A DNA stretch of 17,694 nt from Bacteroidota bacterium (GCA_023411775.1 JAEYOL010000169.1:1-17694), one strand, 5' to 3'. Positions 1 through 8,384 are shown, counted from the stretch's first letter. Notes: generated from the sequence alone by a model not told the origin. A program made the numbers and translations.

Positions 1-693
1 CTAGCCACAGAACCTTTAAGTCGTTTTACGCTTATCTATGGCAATAAGAGTCGTGCCTCAATCATTTTTTTTGAAGAACTGGAAGCTATCAAAAACAAGT
101 ATCTCGAGCGGTTCAACCTGATCAATGTACTTAGCCGCGAAAGGACCGATGCAAGTATCAACTTTGGACGCATCGATATTGAAAAGCTGCTTGAGTTATC
201 AAACCTTGTTGATTTTAGCAGTGTGGACGAAGTCTTTATTTGCGGTCCCGAAGAAATGATCTTTAGCACAAAAGAATTTCTGGAACAAAAAGGGATTGAC
301 AAGAAGAATATCCATTTTGAACTGTTTACAACACCCGGTGTACCTAAAGGGAGCATCGATGGAGAGTTGGGCTCAAGGAGCGTGAAGACAAGCAGCCAGC
401 CCGCTGAAGAGAGAAGTAAAGTAACCATTAAAGTGGATGGTCGGTCCCTGGATTTTGAACTTGGTTCTGATGAAGAAGTGATATTGGATGCTGCCCTGAA
501 ACGCGGTGCTGATCTTCCTTACGCCTGTAAAGGTGGTGTATGTTGTACCTGCAAAGCCAGGCTTATCGAAGGTGAAGTAGAGATGGATGTGCACTGGGGC
601 CTTGAAGATGATGAGATTCAACAGGGCTATATTCTTACCTGCCAGTCGCATCCAAAGACTCCGGTTGTGGTAGTTGATTTTGATGTGAAATAA
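1..693 (+). CDS. paaE: Phenylacetyl-CoA epoxidase reductase subunit PaaE (C-terminal part)
   Basis: The reading frame is open from the first base, so the start lies left of the window; 230 residues are visible and roughly a third of the usual ~350 aa is missing. What remains is the NAD(P)-binding half of a ferredoxin-reductase module, with the nucleotide-site motif ICGPEEM near residues 80-86, then a linker, then a plant-type 2Fe-2S domain. The cluster ligands are visible as C-x4-C-x2-C (Cys176, Cys181, Cys184 of the visible part) and Cys214 in ILTCQS. This order (reductase first, ferredoxin domain last) is that of PaaE, which passes electrons from NADPH to the di-iron PaaABC(D) oxygenase that epoxidises phenylacetyl-CoA in the cytoplasm. 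The rest of a paa operon would lie to the left. Another class IA oxygenase reductase is the main alternative. It ends convergently against the glycan gene block and is unlikely to be functionally linked to it. Confidence 0.9.
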   Translation, partial: LATEPLSRFTLIYGNKSRASIIFFEELEAIKNKYLERFNLINVLSRERTDASINFGRIDIEKLLELSNLVDFSSVDEVFICGPEEMIFSTKEFLEQKGIDKKNIHFELFTTPGVPKGSIDGELGSRSVKTSSQPAEERSKVTIKVDGRSLDFELGSDEEVILDAALKRGADLPYACKGGVCCTCKARLIEGEVEMDVHWGLEDDEIQQGYILTCQSHPKTPVVVVDFDVK

Positions 694-751
694 TTGTAGC
701 AGGAGTCATTGGTTGAACGCGTAGAAATTTTCTTTAATCACAGATCAGAAT

Positions 752-773
752 AAAAACGTTTTATTACGTTTTT
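752..773. terminator. Weak AT-rich hairpin, possible terminator
   Basis: AAAAACG (752-758) and CGTTTTT (767-773) form a perfect 7-bp inverted repeat with an 8-nt loop; the right arm runs into six T in a row. It lies 58 bases after the paaE stop, and its A-run/T-run flanks would suit termination in either direction. The stem has only two G-C pairs, so it is thermodynamically weak and may be chance in AT-rich DNA. Confidence 0.3.
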
Positions 774-877
774 TACCCATGGTTTTGATAATGATCCCAA
801 CGACATTTACATTGTATTAGGGGTACCGAAAAATCCAGTGTCCGTGATAACAATTGTTGAAAGCCAAAGGTGTTGTG

Positions 878-912
878 ACTTCATCACCAGCGAAATTCGC
901 TGACAATGAAGT
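878..912. repeat. Long imperfect palindrome between convergent genes
   Basis: Outer arms ACTTCAT (878-884) and ATGAAGT (906-912) and inner arms CAGCGAA (888-894) and TTCGCTG (896-902) are perfect complements around a single central base (895). The only interruptions are CAC (885-887) opposite ACA (903-905). In a minus-strand RNA these three positions become U-G, G-U and U-G wobble pairs, giving 17 continuous pairs. In a plus-strand RNA they form an internal loop, while the outer stem gains four more pairs (two G-U). The element is almost midway between the two stops (184 nt after paaE, 168 nt after the GH30 gene). A two-way transcript-end hairpin or a dimer-binding site are both possible; there is no T-run next to it. 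Confidence 0.55.
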
Positions 913-917
913 TATAT

Positions 918-940
918 ACCTCCCTTAAAAAAAGGCAGGT
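918..940. repeat. Inverted repeat with A5 loop
   Basis: ACCTCCCTT (918-926) and AAGGCAGGT (932-940) are complementary at 8 of 9 positions with five A between them; in a minus-strand RNA the loop is U5. It begins six bases after the 35-bp palindrome and could be part of the same transcript-end structure. Confidence 0.4.
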
Positions 941-948
941 GAGTAGGT

Positions 949-973
949 GGGGGAGGGAGGGCCCCGCCAGGGG
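949..973 (+). repeat. G-rich tract with CCCC/GGGG hairpin
   Basis: Four runs of three or more G lie on the plus strand (949-953, 955-957, 959-961, 970-973) with loops of 1, 1 and 8 nt, which fits a loose G-quadruplex pattern. The last loop contains CCCC (962-965), which can instead pair with GGGG (970-973) across GCCA. It is strikingly GC-rich compared with its AT-rich surroundings. Function is unknown; it might be a remnant of a dispersed intergenic repeat. Confidence 0.35.
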
Positions 974-1080
974 AAGCAAATCTTGGGGTGACTCCCATTT
1001 AAAACATAACGCCAGGATAAATTATTCTCCTTTTTAATAACCCGCACCACTACAATTTTTTCAACCGACTTTTCCTCAAC

Positions 1081-2532
1081 CTACCACACATAAGTTCCCG
1101 CGCTATTCCCCGGCAACACCGTCGTTGTCCATTTATCCCTGAACTTGATATTAAACGTTATCGCTGACGCACCGTCGTTCAAAGCAATAAGCACTTTCTT
1201 TTTCTCCGGCGTCAAAAACGCTACCGTATACAGACTCCCGTGATTTTCACTCGCCACACGCACCGATCCGGGAGGAACAAACTTTGATGCCTGGGCAATA
1301 ATATAATAAGAAACATTCCTTGTAGTAGTCGTACCGATCGTTAACGCGCCTTTGCACTGCGTACAGCCACCTGGTGTATGTGGACCAAAATCCGGATCGT
1401 TCGCCAGGTTCCACTCCAGCGCCACGCGACTCCAGTTCCGCATTGACCCAATGATTACATTTTTCAAATGCCATTTAAAATCACCTTCGAATCCACCTGT
1501 GGAAGACGTCCATTGTTCAGTAAAGTAAACATGCTTATCCGGGTGACTGGCATGAACGGTCGACAAAGCACTAATGTCACCAGCATATAAATGAAAGGCT
1601 GAACCATCAACAAAAGCTTTGGCTGCCGGATCATTGAGTATGGTTAATGGATAGTCCGGGCGGTCGCAGTTATGGTCATATACAATAATCTTGGTAGTGA
1701 TTCCTGCTGACTGGAATGCGGGTCCTAAACTGTTTTTTATAAAATCCCTTTGTTGTTCCGCAGTCATCAACAGGCTCGGATTATTGCCGGGATGCAATGG
1801 TTCGTTCTGCGGCGTAATGGCATCTATAGTAATACCCTCATCTTTCATCTGCTGGATGTACTTCACAAAATACTGGGCATACACATCGTAGTATTGAGGA
1901 AGCAGACTTCCACCAATCGAACTTCCATTATCCTTCATCCAAACTGGCGGCGTCCAGGGACTACCTAATATTTTAATCGATGGGTTAATAGCAAGGATTT
2001 CCTTCAATAAAGGAATTAACCCACTACCACCAGACCGCTCTGCATCGAGACTAAAATTGGAAAGAGTAGGATCTGTCTGACCGGCAGGCATATCATTATA
2101 AGTATAAACTGAAGCGCTAAGGTCAGAGGCTCCGATACTGATACGCAGGTAACTAATGCCAATTGAAGTAAGAGTGTTTCCGAACAATTCCTGCAACAAT
2201 GCGGCTTTCGTTTCAGCAGGCAGACTATTTATAAGGGTAGCACTTCCGCTGGTCAATGTATATCCAAAACCATCAACAGTCTGAAAACGCTGTGTGGTAT
2301 CTACCGTTATATATGGATTTGTATTGGCAGTAGTTCCAAATCCCAACACTACAGATTGCTTTGCAAGCAGAACAGACTGATCGCCTTTTGATAACCAAAA
2401 ATCCACCTCATTCACGGCTGGAGGCGGAGGCGGAGGTGGAGGAGGCATCTCTTCCGTGGCTTTTTCTTTGGAACATCCTCCACGAAGATTTAATACAGCC
2501 ACCATTACTATTATAAAAATTCTTAGTTGCAT
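1081..2532 (-). CDS. GH30 family glucosidase/endo-glucanase, probable lipoprotein
   Basis: 483 aa. It is a retaining GH30 enzyme: the acid/base Glu is E244 in TPQNEP, the nucleophile Glu is E339 in FTEQW, and GSPWTPPVWMK (190-200) and FQTVDGFG (83-90) are family motifs. Residues ~75-415 are the (beta/alpha)8 barrel, followed by the usual beta-sandwich to the end. A hydrophobic leader ends in LRGGC, so Cys20 is a likely lipid site although Arg at -3 is unusual. The following SKEK partly resembles the Bacteroidota surface-export signal. Residues 30-38 are nine prolines, a stiff stalk between membrane and enzyme. GH30 members act on glucosylceramide, beta-1,6-glucan or xylan; the gene partners (GH3, GH144-type) favour a beta-glucan, with beta-1,6 the first guess. 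It is the last gene of the block, 17 nt after the esterase gene. Exact subfamily is not decided. Confidence 0.88.
   Translation of the reverse strand: MQLRIFIIVMVAVLNLRGGCSKEKATEEMPPPPPPPPPAVNEVDFWLSKGDQSVLLAKQSVVLGFGTTANTNPYITVDTTQRFQTVDGFGYTLTSGSATLINSLPAETKAALLQELFGNTLTSIGISYLRISIGASDLSASVYTYNDMPAGQTDPTLSNFSLDAERSGGSGLIPLLKEILAINPSIKILGSPWTPPVWMKDNGSSIGGSLLPQYYDVYAQYFVKYIQQMKDEGITIDAITPQNEPLHPGNNPSLLMTAEQQRDFIKNSLGPAFQSAGITTKIIVYDHNCDRPDYPLTILNDPAAKAFVDGSAFHLYAGDISALSTVHASHPDKHVYFTEQWTSSTGGFEGDFKWHLKNVIIGSMRNWSRVALEWNLANDPDFGPHTPGGCTQCKGALTIGTTTTRNVSYYIIAQASKFVPPGSVRVASENHGSLYTVAFLTPEKKKVLIALNDGASAITFNIKFRDKWTTTVLPGNSAGTYVW
2419..2445 (-). repeat. (CCN)9 polyproline tract in the GH30 gene
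   Basis: Nine consecutive proline codons (residues 30-38; CCT, CCG and CCA mixed) follow the lipid-site region. The mixed third bases show it is not a pure recent slippage product, but length variation between strains is likely. Polyproline runs of this length normally need EF-P for translation and form a rigid extended spacer. Confidence 0.85.
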
Positions 2533-2549
2533 AGAGTGGTATTTTTATT

Positions 2550-3338
2550 TTATCGACGATGAGAAAACAACCAGTTTAAATACTCAGGTTCGGCAAATGC
2601 CGGATCCCAGCTATTATGACCTGCATCGGGATAAACAGTAAATTTTACCCGGGCTTTCACATTTTCCAATGCTTTGACCATTTCCTCTGAATACTTTATT
2701 GGTACAGTAAAATCCTGTGCTCCATGAAATACCCACCAGCTGGTAGATTTCAATTTCTCAGCTGTAGATGGAGCACCTCCACCACAAATTGGAATGGCAG
2801 CAGCAAACAAACCAGGATTACGTCGTACGATTTCGAATGTACCCATGCCACCCATCGACAACCCCATCACATAAACCTGCTTTTTTTCAACCGGGAACTT
2901 TTGGATCAACTGATGGAGTAACTCCTGAACCATCTTCATAGCAGCAGTGGGTTCCGAGTCGGCACTAAAGATAAATAGTCGCTTCCCCGCGGAGTCGCTT
3001 TTGAAACTTACACTGCTCCAATAACTACCCGAGGGGCATTGGGGAAAGACCACGATGGCAGGATGTTTTGTCCGCGACTCATCACTCAAAAATAATTTAG
3101 AGCCATGAATCAATTGCTTCTCATTATCATTGCCGCGCTCTCCCGCACCATGCAGAAATAAAACAAGCGGGTATTTTTTTGACGCATCATAGTTAGCTGG
3201 CAACAACAATCGGTAAGGAAGGGTATCCTTGTCACTGATATGATAATGTTTTTCATATTGGCTAAGGTCCTGCGAGAATCCTGCACCATAAAATAACATT
3301 ACCCCGATAATAATCATCCATCTTTTCATATTATACAT
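2550..3338 (-). CDS. Exported alpha/beta-hydrolase esterase (PHB-depolymerase/LpqC-like)
   Basis: 262 aa. An N-terminal signal ends near GFSQ (cut after Ser22). The alpha/beta-hydrolase triad is visible: nucleophile Ser161 in GLSMGG, Asp209 in GAQDFTVP and His241 in AGHNSW; LFLHGAGERG (60-69) supplies the oxyanion region. This compact type, sometimes labelled peptidase or phospholipase/carboxylesterase in databases, is common in polysaccharide loci and is thought to remove ester-linked acyl or feruloyl groups (CE1-like). The substrate is not shown by the sequence. Two starts are possible, at residue 1 or at Met4 (MKRW), the latter giving a more usual signal peptide. It lies 2 nt after the sulfatase stop and 17 nt before the GH30 gene, so it is almost certainly co-transcribed and possibly translationally coupled to the sulfatase. 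Confidence 0.82.
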   Translation of the reverse strand: MYNMKRWMIIIGVMLFYGAGFSQDLSQYEKHYHISDKDTLPYRLLLPANYDASKKYPLVLFLHGAGERGNDNEKQLIHGSKLFLSDESRTKHPAIVVFPQCPSGSYWSSVSFKSDSAGKRLFIFSADSEPTAAMKMVQELLHQLIQKFPVEKKQVYVMGLSMGGMGTFEIVRRNPGLFAAAIPICGGGAPSTAEKLKSTSWWVFHGAQDFTVPIKYSEEMVKALENVKARVKFTVYPDAGHNSWDPAFAEPEYLNWLFSHRR

Positions 3339-3340
3339 GT

Positions 3341-4849
3341 TTAGTAGGTATTTCTGTACAGGTTGTCAAAACGACGGCCGGCTGCTTTTTTAAGAGGAAT
3401 CTGCAATCCTCCCGTTTTCTCGAGCCAGTTAAAAAGTTCGGTCCTCAACTCGATGCCGGCTTTCTGATAACTCGTATCCCGAATAAGATTATTCATTTCA
3501 TATGGATCGGCCTGAAGATCATACAGCTCATTAATGTCCCAAATTCCGTTATAATAAATATGCTTAAACCGCTCAGTCCGAACCGCAAACGTCGTGGGTG
3601 TTTGCGGGAATGCTGCCTCCCAGTAGTATTCATAAAACACTTTGCTTCTCTGCCAGGCTGCGGTATCCCCCTTCAATACATTCAAAAAAGAATAGCCCTG
3701 CATATTCAAAGGCGTCTTTATTCCCGCAAGCTCCAGGAAAGTTGGCGCCAGGTCTACATTCATAATATTCTGGCTGATGACCGAATTGGGTTTTACCATT
3801 CCAGGCGCCCAAACTAACAGCGGAACCCGCATCGACTCCTCGTATGCATGTCTCTTGTCAATTAATCCATGTTCCCCAAATGAAAACCCGTTATCCCCCA
3901 TATACACAACCATCGTATTATCCTGCAAACCTTGGGCACTGACCCATTCAATTACTTTTTGGATACTTTCATCAACAGCCTGCAGTGTTTCAAGATAACG
4001 ACGATAAAACTCATCAAAAGGTATCTGGCCATGATACATGTAATCCACCCCGTGCCAACTATAACGCTGCTCACGCACCCATTTGGGTATGTCCCGGTAA
4101 TTGACTTTTGTCTGCGGTGAAGTGACGACTCCAAAGGTTTTGCTGCTATCTGTAGCCGTCAGGTACATCGAAGGAGGGCAGATAATTGGAATATCGACAT
4201 ATTTCCCTTCGTGCCTTTTTGCCGGATAAAATTCTGCATGAACACCTTTATGCGACAGATACAAAAAGAATGGCTTGTTCCTATTCCGTCCCTCCATCCA
4301 TTGGATAGCCTGCTCTGTCAAAGCATCAGTGACATAGGTACCGGCCGGTTGTTTGACCCTTTTCCCATTAATATTGAACTCAGGATCATAGTACACACCC
4401 TGTCCCCGAAAACTCACCCAATGATCAAATCCCGGCTGTGGCATATCGTCTGTATTACCCATATGCCATTTGCCGAGAAATGCAGTCTGGTAGCCGTTTT
4501 GCTGCATATACTTTGGAAAAAATACAAGGTCCTTGGGCAAAGGAGCTTCGTTGTCAACAACCGTATGTGTATGTGCATACTGCCCTGTTAGTATCGATGC
4601 CCGGCTGGGCGAACAGAGTGCGGTTGAAACAAAGGCATTCTTCAAATGAGCACCTTCTTTGGCCATTCTGTCCATCCCCGGGGTTTGCAGACCTTTTATC
4701 TTATTCATAAAACCCATCGCATCATACCGGTGATCATCGGCAAGAATATAAATGATATTCATCGGTTTGGCTTTGCCCTTCTGTGAAAACAATACGGTTT
4801 TCATCAAAAGACAACCGATCAATAAGAAACAAATTCTGTGCATTGCCAT
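3341..4849 (-). CDS. Exported sulfatase, family S1
   Basis: 502 aa. The formylglycine signature is C79-S-P-S-R followed by ASILTG, of the Cys type, so a maturase must convert Cys79; no anSME or FGE gene is in the window. Metal-site residues are visible as D38-D39 in ILADDH and D319-N320 in YMGDNG, and active-site K127 and H129 lie in GKWHMG. A leader ending near FSQ (Ser22/Gln23) directs export to the periplasm. The sequence resembles the N-acetylglucosamine-6-sulfatase-like branch of arylsulfatases, but S1 substrate cannot be read from motifs. In this setting it would remove sulfate from sugar residues before glycoside hydrolases act. ATG at residue 1 or Met3 could be the start. It follows the GH172 gene by 45 nt and precedes the esterase gene by 2 nt. 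Confidence 0.9.
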   Translation of the reverse strand: MAMHRICFLLIGCLLMKTVLFSQKGKAKPMNIIYILADDHRYDAMGFMNKIKGLQTPGMDRMAKEGAHLKNAFVSTALCSPSRASILTGQYAHTHTVVDNEAPLPKDLVFFPKYMQQNGYQTAFLGKWHMGNTDDMPQPGFDHWVSFRGQGVYYDPEFNINGKRVKQPAGTYVTDALTEQAIQWMEGRNRNKPFFLYLSHKGVHAEFYPAKRHEGKYVDIPIICPPSMYLTATDSSKTFGVVTSPQTKVNYRDIPKWVREQRYSWHGVDYMYHGQIPFDEFYRRYLETLQAVDESIQKVIEWVSAQGLQDNTMVVYMGDNGFSFGEHGLIDKRHAYEESMRVPLLVWAPGMVKPNSVISQNIMNVDLAPTFLELAGIKTPLNMQGYSFLNVLKGDTAAWQRSKVFYEYYWEAAFPQTPTTFAVRTERFKHIYYNGIWDINELYDLQADPYEMNNLIRDTSYQKAGIELRTELFNWLEKTGGLQIPLKKAAGRRFDNLYRNTY

Positions 4850-4894
4850 ATACTTTTAATCCCTGGTATCTATGTTACACAACCTTAAATAATC

Positions 4895-6079
4895 TCACTT
4901 TACATCCCTGGTCCTTATCTCAACCGGCGCTAACGCAGGTAAACCAGATACCGGTTTATTTAGATAAAAATAACTGACCGCTGAATAGTCATCCACACGA
5001 TAAAAATTGACCCATCCATCGGGGAATGACGGGTCAGTGATCATTGGTGGATCTGTCATGTCCAACAGTCTTACAAAACCCGCTGGTCCATCGATGGTAA
5101 CGGGTTTTAGCTTTACGCCGCTTTCATACAAACGCTTTACATCATTTTTGCCCCAGCCTCCTATTTGCTGCAGGGTGACTTTTAAATCCCTGTTGAAATA
5201 AATCGCATCCGGAATATGCCAGCGATAGAAACAATATTGCCTCGTAGAATCATTGGCCACAGTACAACCCTGGTACAGATTTGTAAAAGTGCCGAGCCCC
5301 CAGGCACTGCCGATATAATCTTCAGCACCGGTGCCAGCTATCGTTGGATACGCTGAATCGCCGTCGAGATACATTTTCACTTCACCCTCGCCCCACCAGC
5401 TTTTACTATACGAAGAGTCGGTATGTAATCCAACTGTCATCCCTAGAAACCTTCCGTTCCCTTTGATCTTTGGCAAGACAACAAAATCCTCTCCTAATGT
5501 TCCACCTGCCTGGCGTGACCAGTAAGCATGAAAATAAAGTGCATTAGCTGAAATACTATTTAAAACAAAATCTATGTCATAGAATAATTTCACTTCTTCT
5601 TTCCCTTCGTTGATCAACAATACCTTTGCCGCCGTGCGAAACGGCATGGGGATATAACAATTAAAAGACCGACCTTCTCCGCTTGAAAATAGTGCCGACT
5701 GAAAAGCAACCTGTTTGCCAACATTATACCCGAAGAAATCACCCATGGGCACATCAACAGCAGGTTGCGTTGAATTGTCCCAAAAAAACTGGAACCGAAG
5801 ACTTCTGAGCTTTACCGGGTTTTGATCTATCGTCATCCAGATACGCTGGATTGTGCCCTGCCCTTTTATATCTAAAAGCGACCTGGTTGCGCCAGGTTTT
5901 ATCACTTCAAATGCATTACCCTTAGCAGTTTTATTAGTTTTACCACCCTGCCCTTTCACCCCGTTTGGATTTTCAAAACTGCTCAACCGGCTCTCTGTAG
6001 ATTTCGGCATTTCATACAGGGGTTGAGCACCCGATATACAGGCAAAACCCAAAACCACAGCGAGCAAAAAATATTTCAT
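4895..6079 (-). CDS. DUF2961 / GH172 family protein
   Basis: 394 aa, the full length usual for the compact DUF2961 proteins now classed as GH172. That family includes an alpha-D-fructofuranosidase (difructose-dianhydride enzyme) and alpha-D-arabinofuranosidases, so a furanoside is the expected substrate type. The family core is visible as DVPMGDFFG (109-117), WWGEGEVKMYLDGD (228-241) and GTGAEDYIGSAWG (249-261); Glu231/Glu233 and Glu253 are the candidate catalytic acids. An N-terminal signal is cut before Gln19 (SGA|Q), so the protein is probably periplasmic. It is 10 nt after the GH3 gene and 45 nt before the sulfatase gene. The family call is firm. The activity here is inference, and the family's known furanoside specificity does not obviously match the beta-glucan theme of the neighbours. 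Confidence 0.85.
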   Translation of the reverse strand: MKYFLLAVVLGFACISGAQPLYEMPKSTESRLSSFENPNGVKGQGGKTNKTAKGNAFEVIKPGATRSLLDIKGQGTIQRIWMTIDQNPVKLRSLRFQFFWDNSTQPAVDVPMGDFFGYNVGKQVAFQSALFSSGEGRSFNCYIPMPFRTAAKVLLINEGKEEVKLFYDIDFVLNSISANALYFHAYWSRQAGGTLGEDFVVLPKIKGNGRFLGMTVGLHTDSSYSKSWWGEGEVKMYLDGDSAYPTIAGTGAEDYIGSAWGLGTFTNLYQGCTVANDSTRQYCFYRWHIPDAIYFNRDLKVTLQQIGGWGKNDVKRLYESGVKLKPVTIDGPAGFVRLLDMTDPPMITDPSFPDGWVNFYRVDDYSAVSYFYLNKPVSGLPALAPVEIRTRDVK

Positions 6080-6089
6080 ATGCCGATTA

Positions 6090-8384
6090 TCAGAGTAATT
6101 TAAAACCCGCCTCCTTTACATCGCGGCTATTGCCACCGATAAACACCTTGAATTCGCCGGGTTCTGCAACATATTTCAGATCGTAATTATAATACTTCAG
6201 ATCATTCACCGTAATGTCAAACGAGACCGATTTCGTCTCCCCGGCTTTTAATGCCACTTTTTTAAAGCCTTTGAGTTCTTTCACGGGTCGCGTACTGGTG
6301 CCAACCAGGTCGCGGATATAAAGCTGTACAACTTCCTTACCATCTTTGTTGCCCGTATTGGTAACCGAGATAGTAGCAGTTATTTTCTGCCCCGCCTTCA
6401 TTGTGGTGCTACTTAAGTTAATGTCACTGTAAGAAAAATTTGTATAACTCAGACCGAATCCAAACGGGTATAGCGGATCATTGGACACATCGAGGTAATT
6501 TGAACGGAATTTTTGAAACCATTTTCCCTCAGGTAGCGGGCGGCCGGTATTTTTATGGTTGTAGAATAATGGAATCTGCCCCACATTCTGAGGGAAAGTC
6601 ATACTCAACTTGCCGGAAGGGTTTACATCACCAAATAATACATCTGCTACAGCATAGCCGGCTTCTGAACCACCAAACCACACATTTAAAATGGCTGGTA
6701 CATTTTTTTGTTCCCAGCTAAGCGCCAGCGGTCGGCCAGTAAATAATACAAGCGCAACCGGCTTACCTGTTTTTAGCAGAGCCTGCAGTAACTCTTTCTG
6801 TATCCCAGGGATCTCAATATTGGTTCTGCTACTGGCTTCCCCACTCATCTCAGCGGATTCACCCAATACGGCAACGATGACGTCGGCCTGGTCGGCAATG
6901 CTCAATGCTTCCTGTAATATTTCCCCTGCCGGCCTGCTGTCTCTTCGCAAAGTTTTGCCAAACATCGTAGCGTTTGCTTCCAATACACTATCCTCATCAA
7001 GGTTGGAGCCTTTTGCATATAGTACCTTCACATTGTTGCCAGTAACTTCTGTGACACCTTTTATCACCGAAACAGCCTGAGAATGATTTGCTGCCACACT
7101 CCAGGTGCCGGTCATATTTTCGGTTGCATCAGCCAGTGGACCTATCAGTGCAATGGTTCCAGATTTCTTTAAAGGCAGTACATTTCCTTCATTTTTCAAT
7201 AAAACAAAACTTTCCGCTGCAATTGACCTTGCTTCCTTTCGATGGGCAGCATTGAATACTTCAGTCTTTGCCCTGTTCTCGTCACAATACCGATAGGGAT
7301 CATCAAATAAGCCTAGCTTGTATTTCGCCTCAAGTATTTTCCTGCATGCGGCATCAATCTGCGCCAGGCTCACCTTGCCCTCCTTTAAAGATTTTTCAAT
7401 CGTTGTCAAAATTCCTTCCCCCACCATGTCCATATCAATTCCCGCATTCAATGCCCTGGCTGAAACGGTTTGTAAATCTCCAATACCGTGATCAACCATT
7501 TCATTGATTCCTGTGTAGTCAGTTACCACAAATCCTTTAAAGCCCCATTGCTTTCTTAGCAGGTCGGTCAGCAGCCACTTATTGGCTGTAGCTGGTATAC
7601 CATCGATTTCGTTGAATGAAGCCATGACCGATCCCACACCTGCATCAACTGCAGCTTTATAAGGAGGGAGGTACTCATTATACATCCGCTGCCGGCTCAT
7701 ATCAGTCGTGTTGTAGTCGCGCCCCGCTTCCGATGCGCCATACAACGCAAAATGCTTTACACATGCCATGATCGTATTGTTCTGAGAGAGATCATCCCCC
7801 TGGTACCCCTTTACCATTGCCTTTGCTATCTCAGACCCGAGATAAGCATCTTCACCATTTCCTTCAGAGACACGTCCCCAGCGTGGATCGCGCGACACAT
7901 CCACCATTGGTGAAAAAGTCCAGTTGATCCCGTCCGCACTGGCTTCCTGCGCAGCTATCCTTGCGCTTCGCTCTACCAAATCCATATCCCAGACACAACT
8001 CATGCCCAGGGGGATTGGAAATACTGTTTCATACCCGTGGATCACGTCCATACCAAACAGTAGCGGAATTTTTAGCCGGCTTTTCTCTACCGCCAGCTTT
8101 TGCACCTCCCTGATCTTCGCGACCGACTTTATATTGAACAATCCACCCACTTTTCCCTGCTCGATCTTTTTGGCAATATCAGAACTATTGGCCTGGCCTG
8201 TCGTAATATCTCCAGCAGCAGGCAGGTTGAGCTGACCAATCTTTTCCTGCAATGTCATTTTCTTCATTAATCCGTCAATAAATGACTTCATTTTGGCCTG
8301 TCGGGTATCCTGGGCAGGGAGGTTAATAGTTGTAATAAGGACTAAGCCGACTAACAACTTGTGTGAGAATTTCATGTTCAACAT
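6090..8384 (-). CDS. GH3 beta-glucosidase, BglX type
   Basis: 764 aa, the length of periplasmic BglX enzymes. A signal peptide ends at LPA|Q25. Residues ~35-360 are the GH3 barrel with KHFALYG (210-216) and nucleophile Asp289 in VVTDYTG. Residues ~390-600 are the second alpha/beta domain, with the GEASSR loop (515-520) where BglX-type enzymes place acid/base or substrate-contact residues. Residues ~655-760 are the FN3-like C-terminal domain. It would release glucose (or another beta-linked sugar) from the non-reducing end of oligosaccharides made by the endo enzymes. Some Bacteroidota GH3 enzymes of this kind prefer sophoro-oligosaccharides (beta-1,2), which would fit the GH144-type genes upstream. 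The start at residue 1 is only 3 nt after the SGNH stop; Met4 is an alternative. Confidence 0.92.
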   Translation of the reverse strand: MLNMKFSHKLLVGLVLITTINLPAQDTRQAKMKSFIDGLMKKMTLQEKIGQLNLPAAGDITTGQANSSDIAKKIEQGKVGGLFNIKSVAKIREVQKLAVEKSRLKIPLLFGMDVIHGYETVFPIPLGMSCVWDMDLVERSARIAAQEASADGINWTFSPMVDVSRDPRWGRVSEGNGEDAYLGSEIAKAMVKGYQGDDLSQNNTIMACVKHFALYGASEAGRDYNTTDMSRQRMYNEYLPPYKAAVDAGVGSVMASFNEIDGIPATANKWLLTDLLRKQWGFKGFVVTDYTGINEMVDHGIGDLQTVSARALNAGIDMDMVGEGILTTIEKSLKEGKVSLAQIDAACRKILEAKYKLGLFDDPYRYCDENRAKTEVFNAAHRKEARSIAAESFVLLKNEGNVLPLKKSGTIALIGPLADATENMTGTWSVAANHSQAVSVIKGVTEVTGNNVKVLYAKGSNLDEDSVLEANATMFGKTLRRDSRPAGEILQEALSIADQADVIVAVLGESAEMSGEASSRTNIEIPGIQKELLQALLKTGKPVALVLFTGRPLALSWEQKNVPAILNVWFGGSEAGYAVADVLFGDVNPSGKLSMTFPQNVGQIPLFYNHKNTGRPLPEGKWFQKFRSNYLDVSNDPLYPFGFGLSYTNFSYSDINLSSTTMKAGQKITATISVTNTGNKDGKEVVQLYIRDLVGTSTRPVKELKGFKKVALKAGETKSVSFDITVNDLKYYNYDLKYVAEPGEFKVFIGGNSRDVKEAGFKLL

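Larger units (their letters stand above)
694..1080. other. Convergent intergenic region, no gene seen
   Basis: 387 bases separate the paaE stop (+) from the GH30 stop (-). I see no convincing coding region. The stretch holds an AT-rich short hairpin (752-773), a long imperfect palindrome (878-912), an A-loop inverted repeat (918-940) and a G-rich tract followed by a CCCC/GGGG hairpin (949-973). The rest is AT-rich and featureless. Transcription from both sides would be expected to end here. Confidence 0.7.

Noticed and set aside
36..428. Minus-strand 130-aa open frame opposite paaE
   Set aside because: It lies antisense to the well-supported NAD-binding and linker part of paaE and its translation is low-complexity Ser/Leu-rich.
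1247..1474. Minus-strand 75-aa frame inside the GH30 gene, and similar overlapping frames throughout
   Set aside because: They are out-of-frame shadows of genes with intact catalytic motifs; none shows family features or its own spacing.
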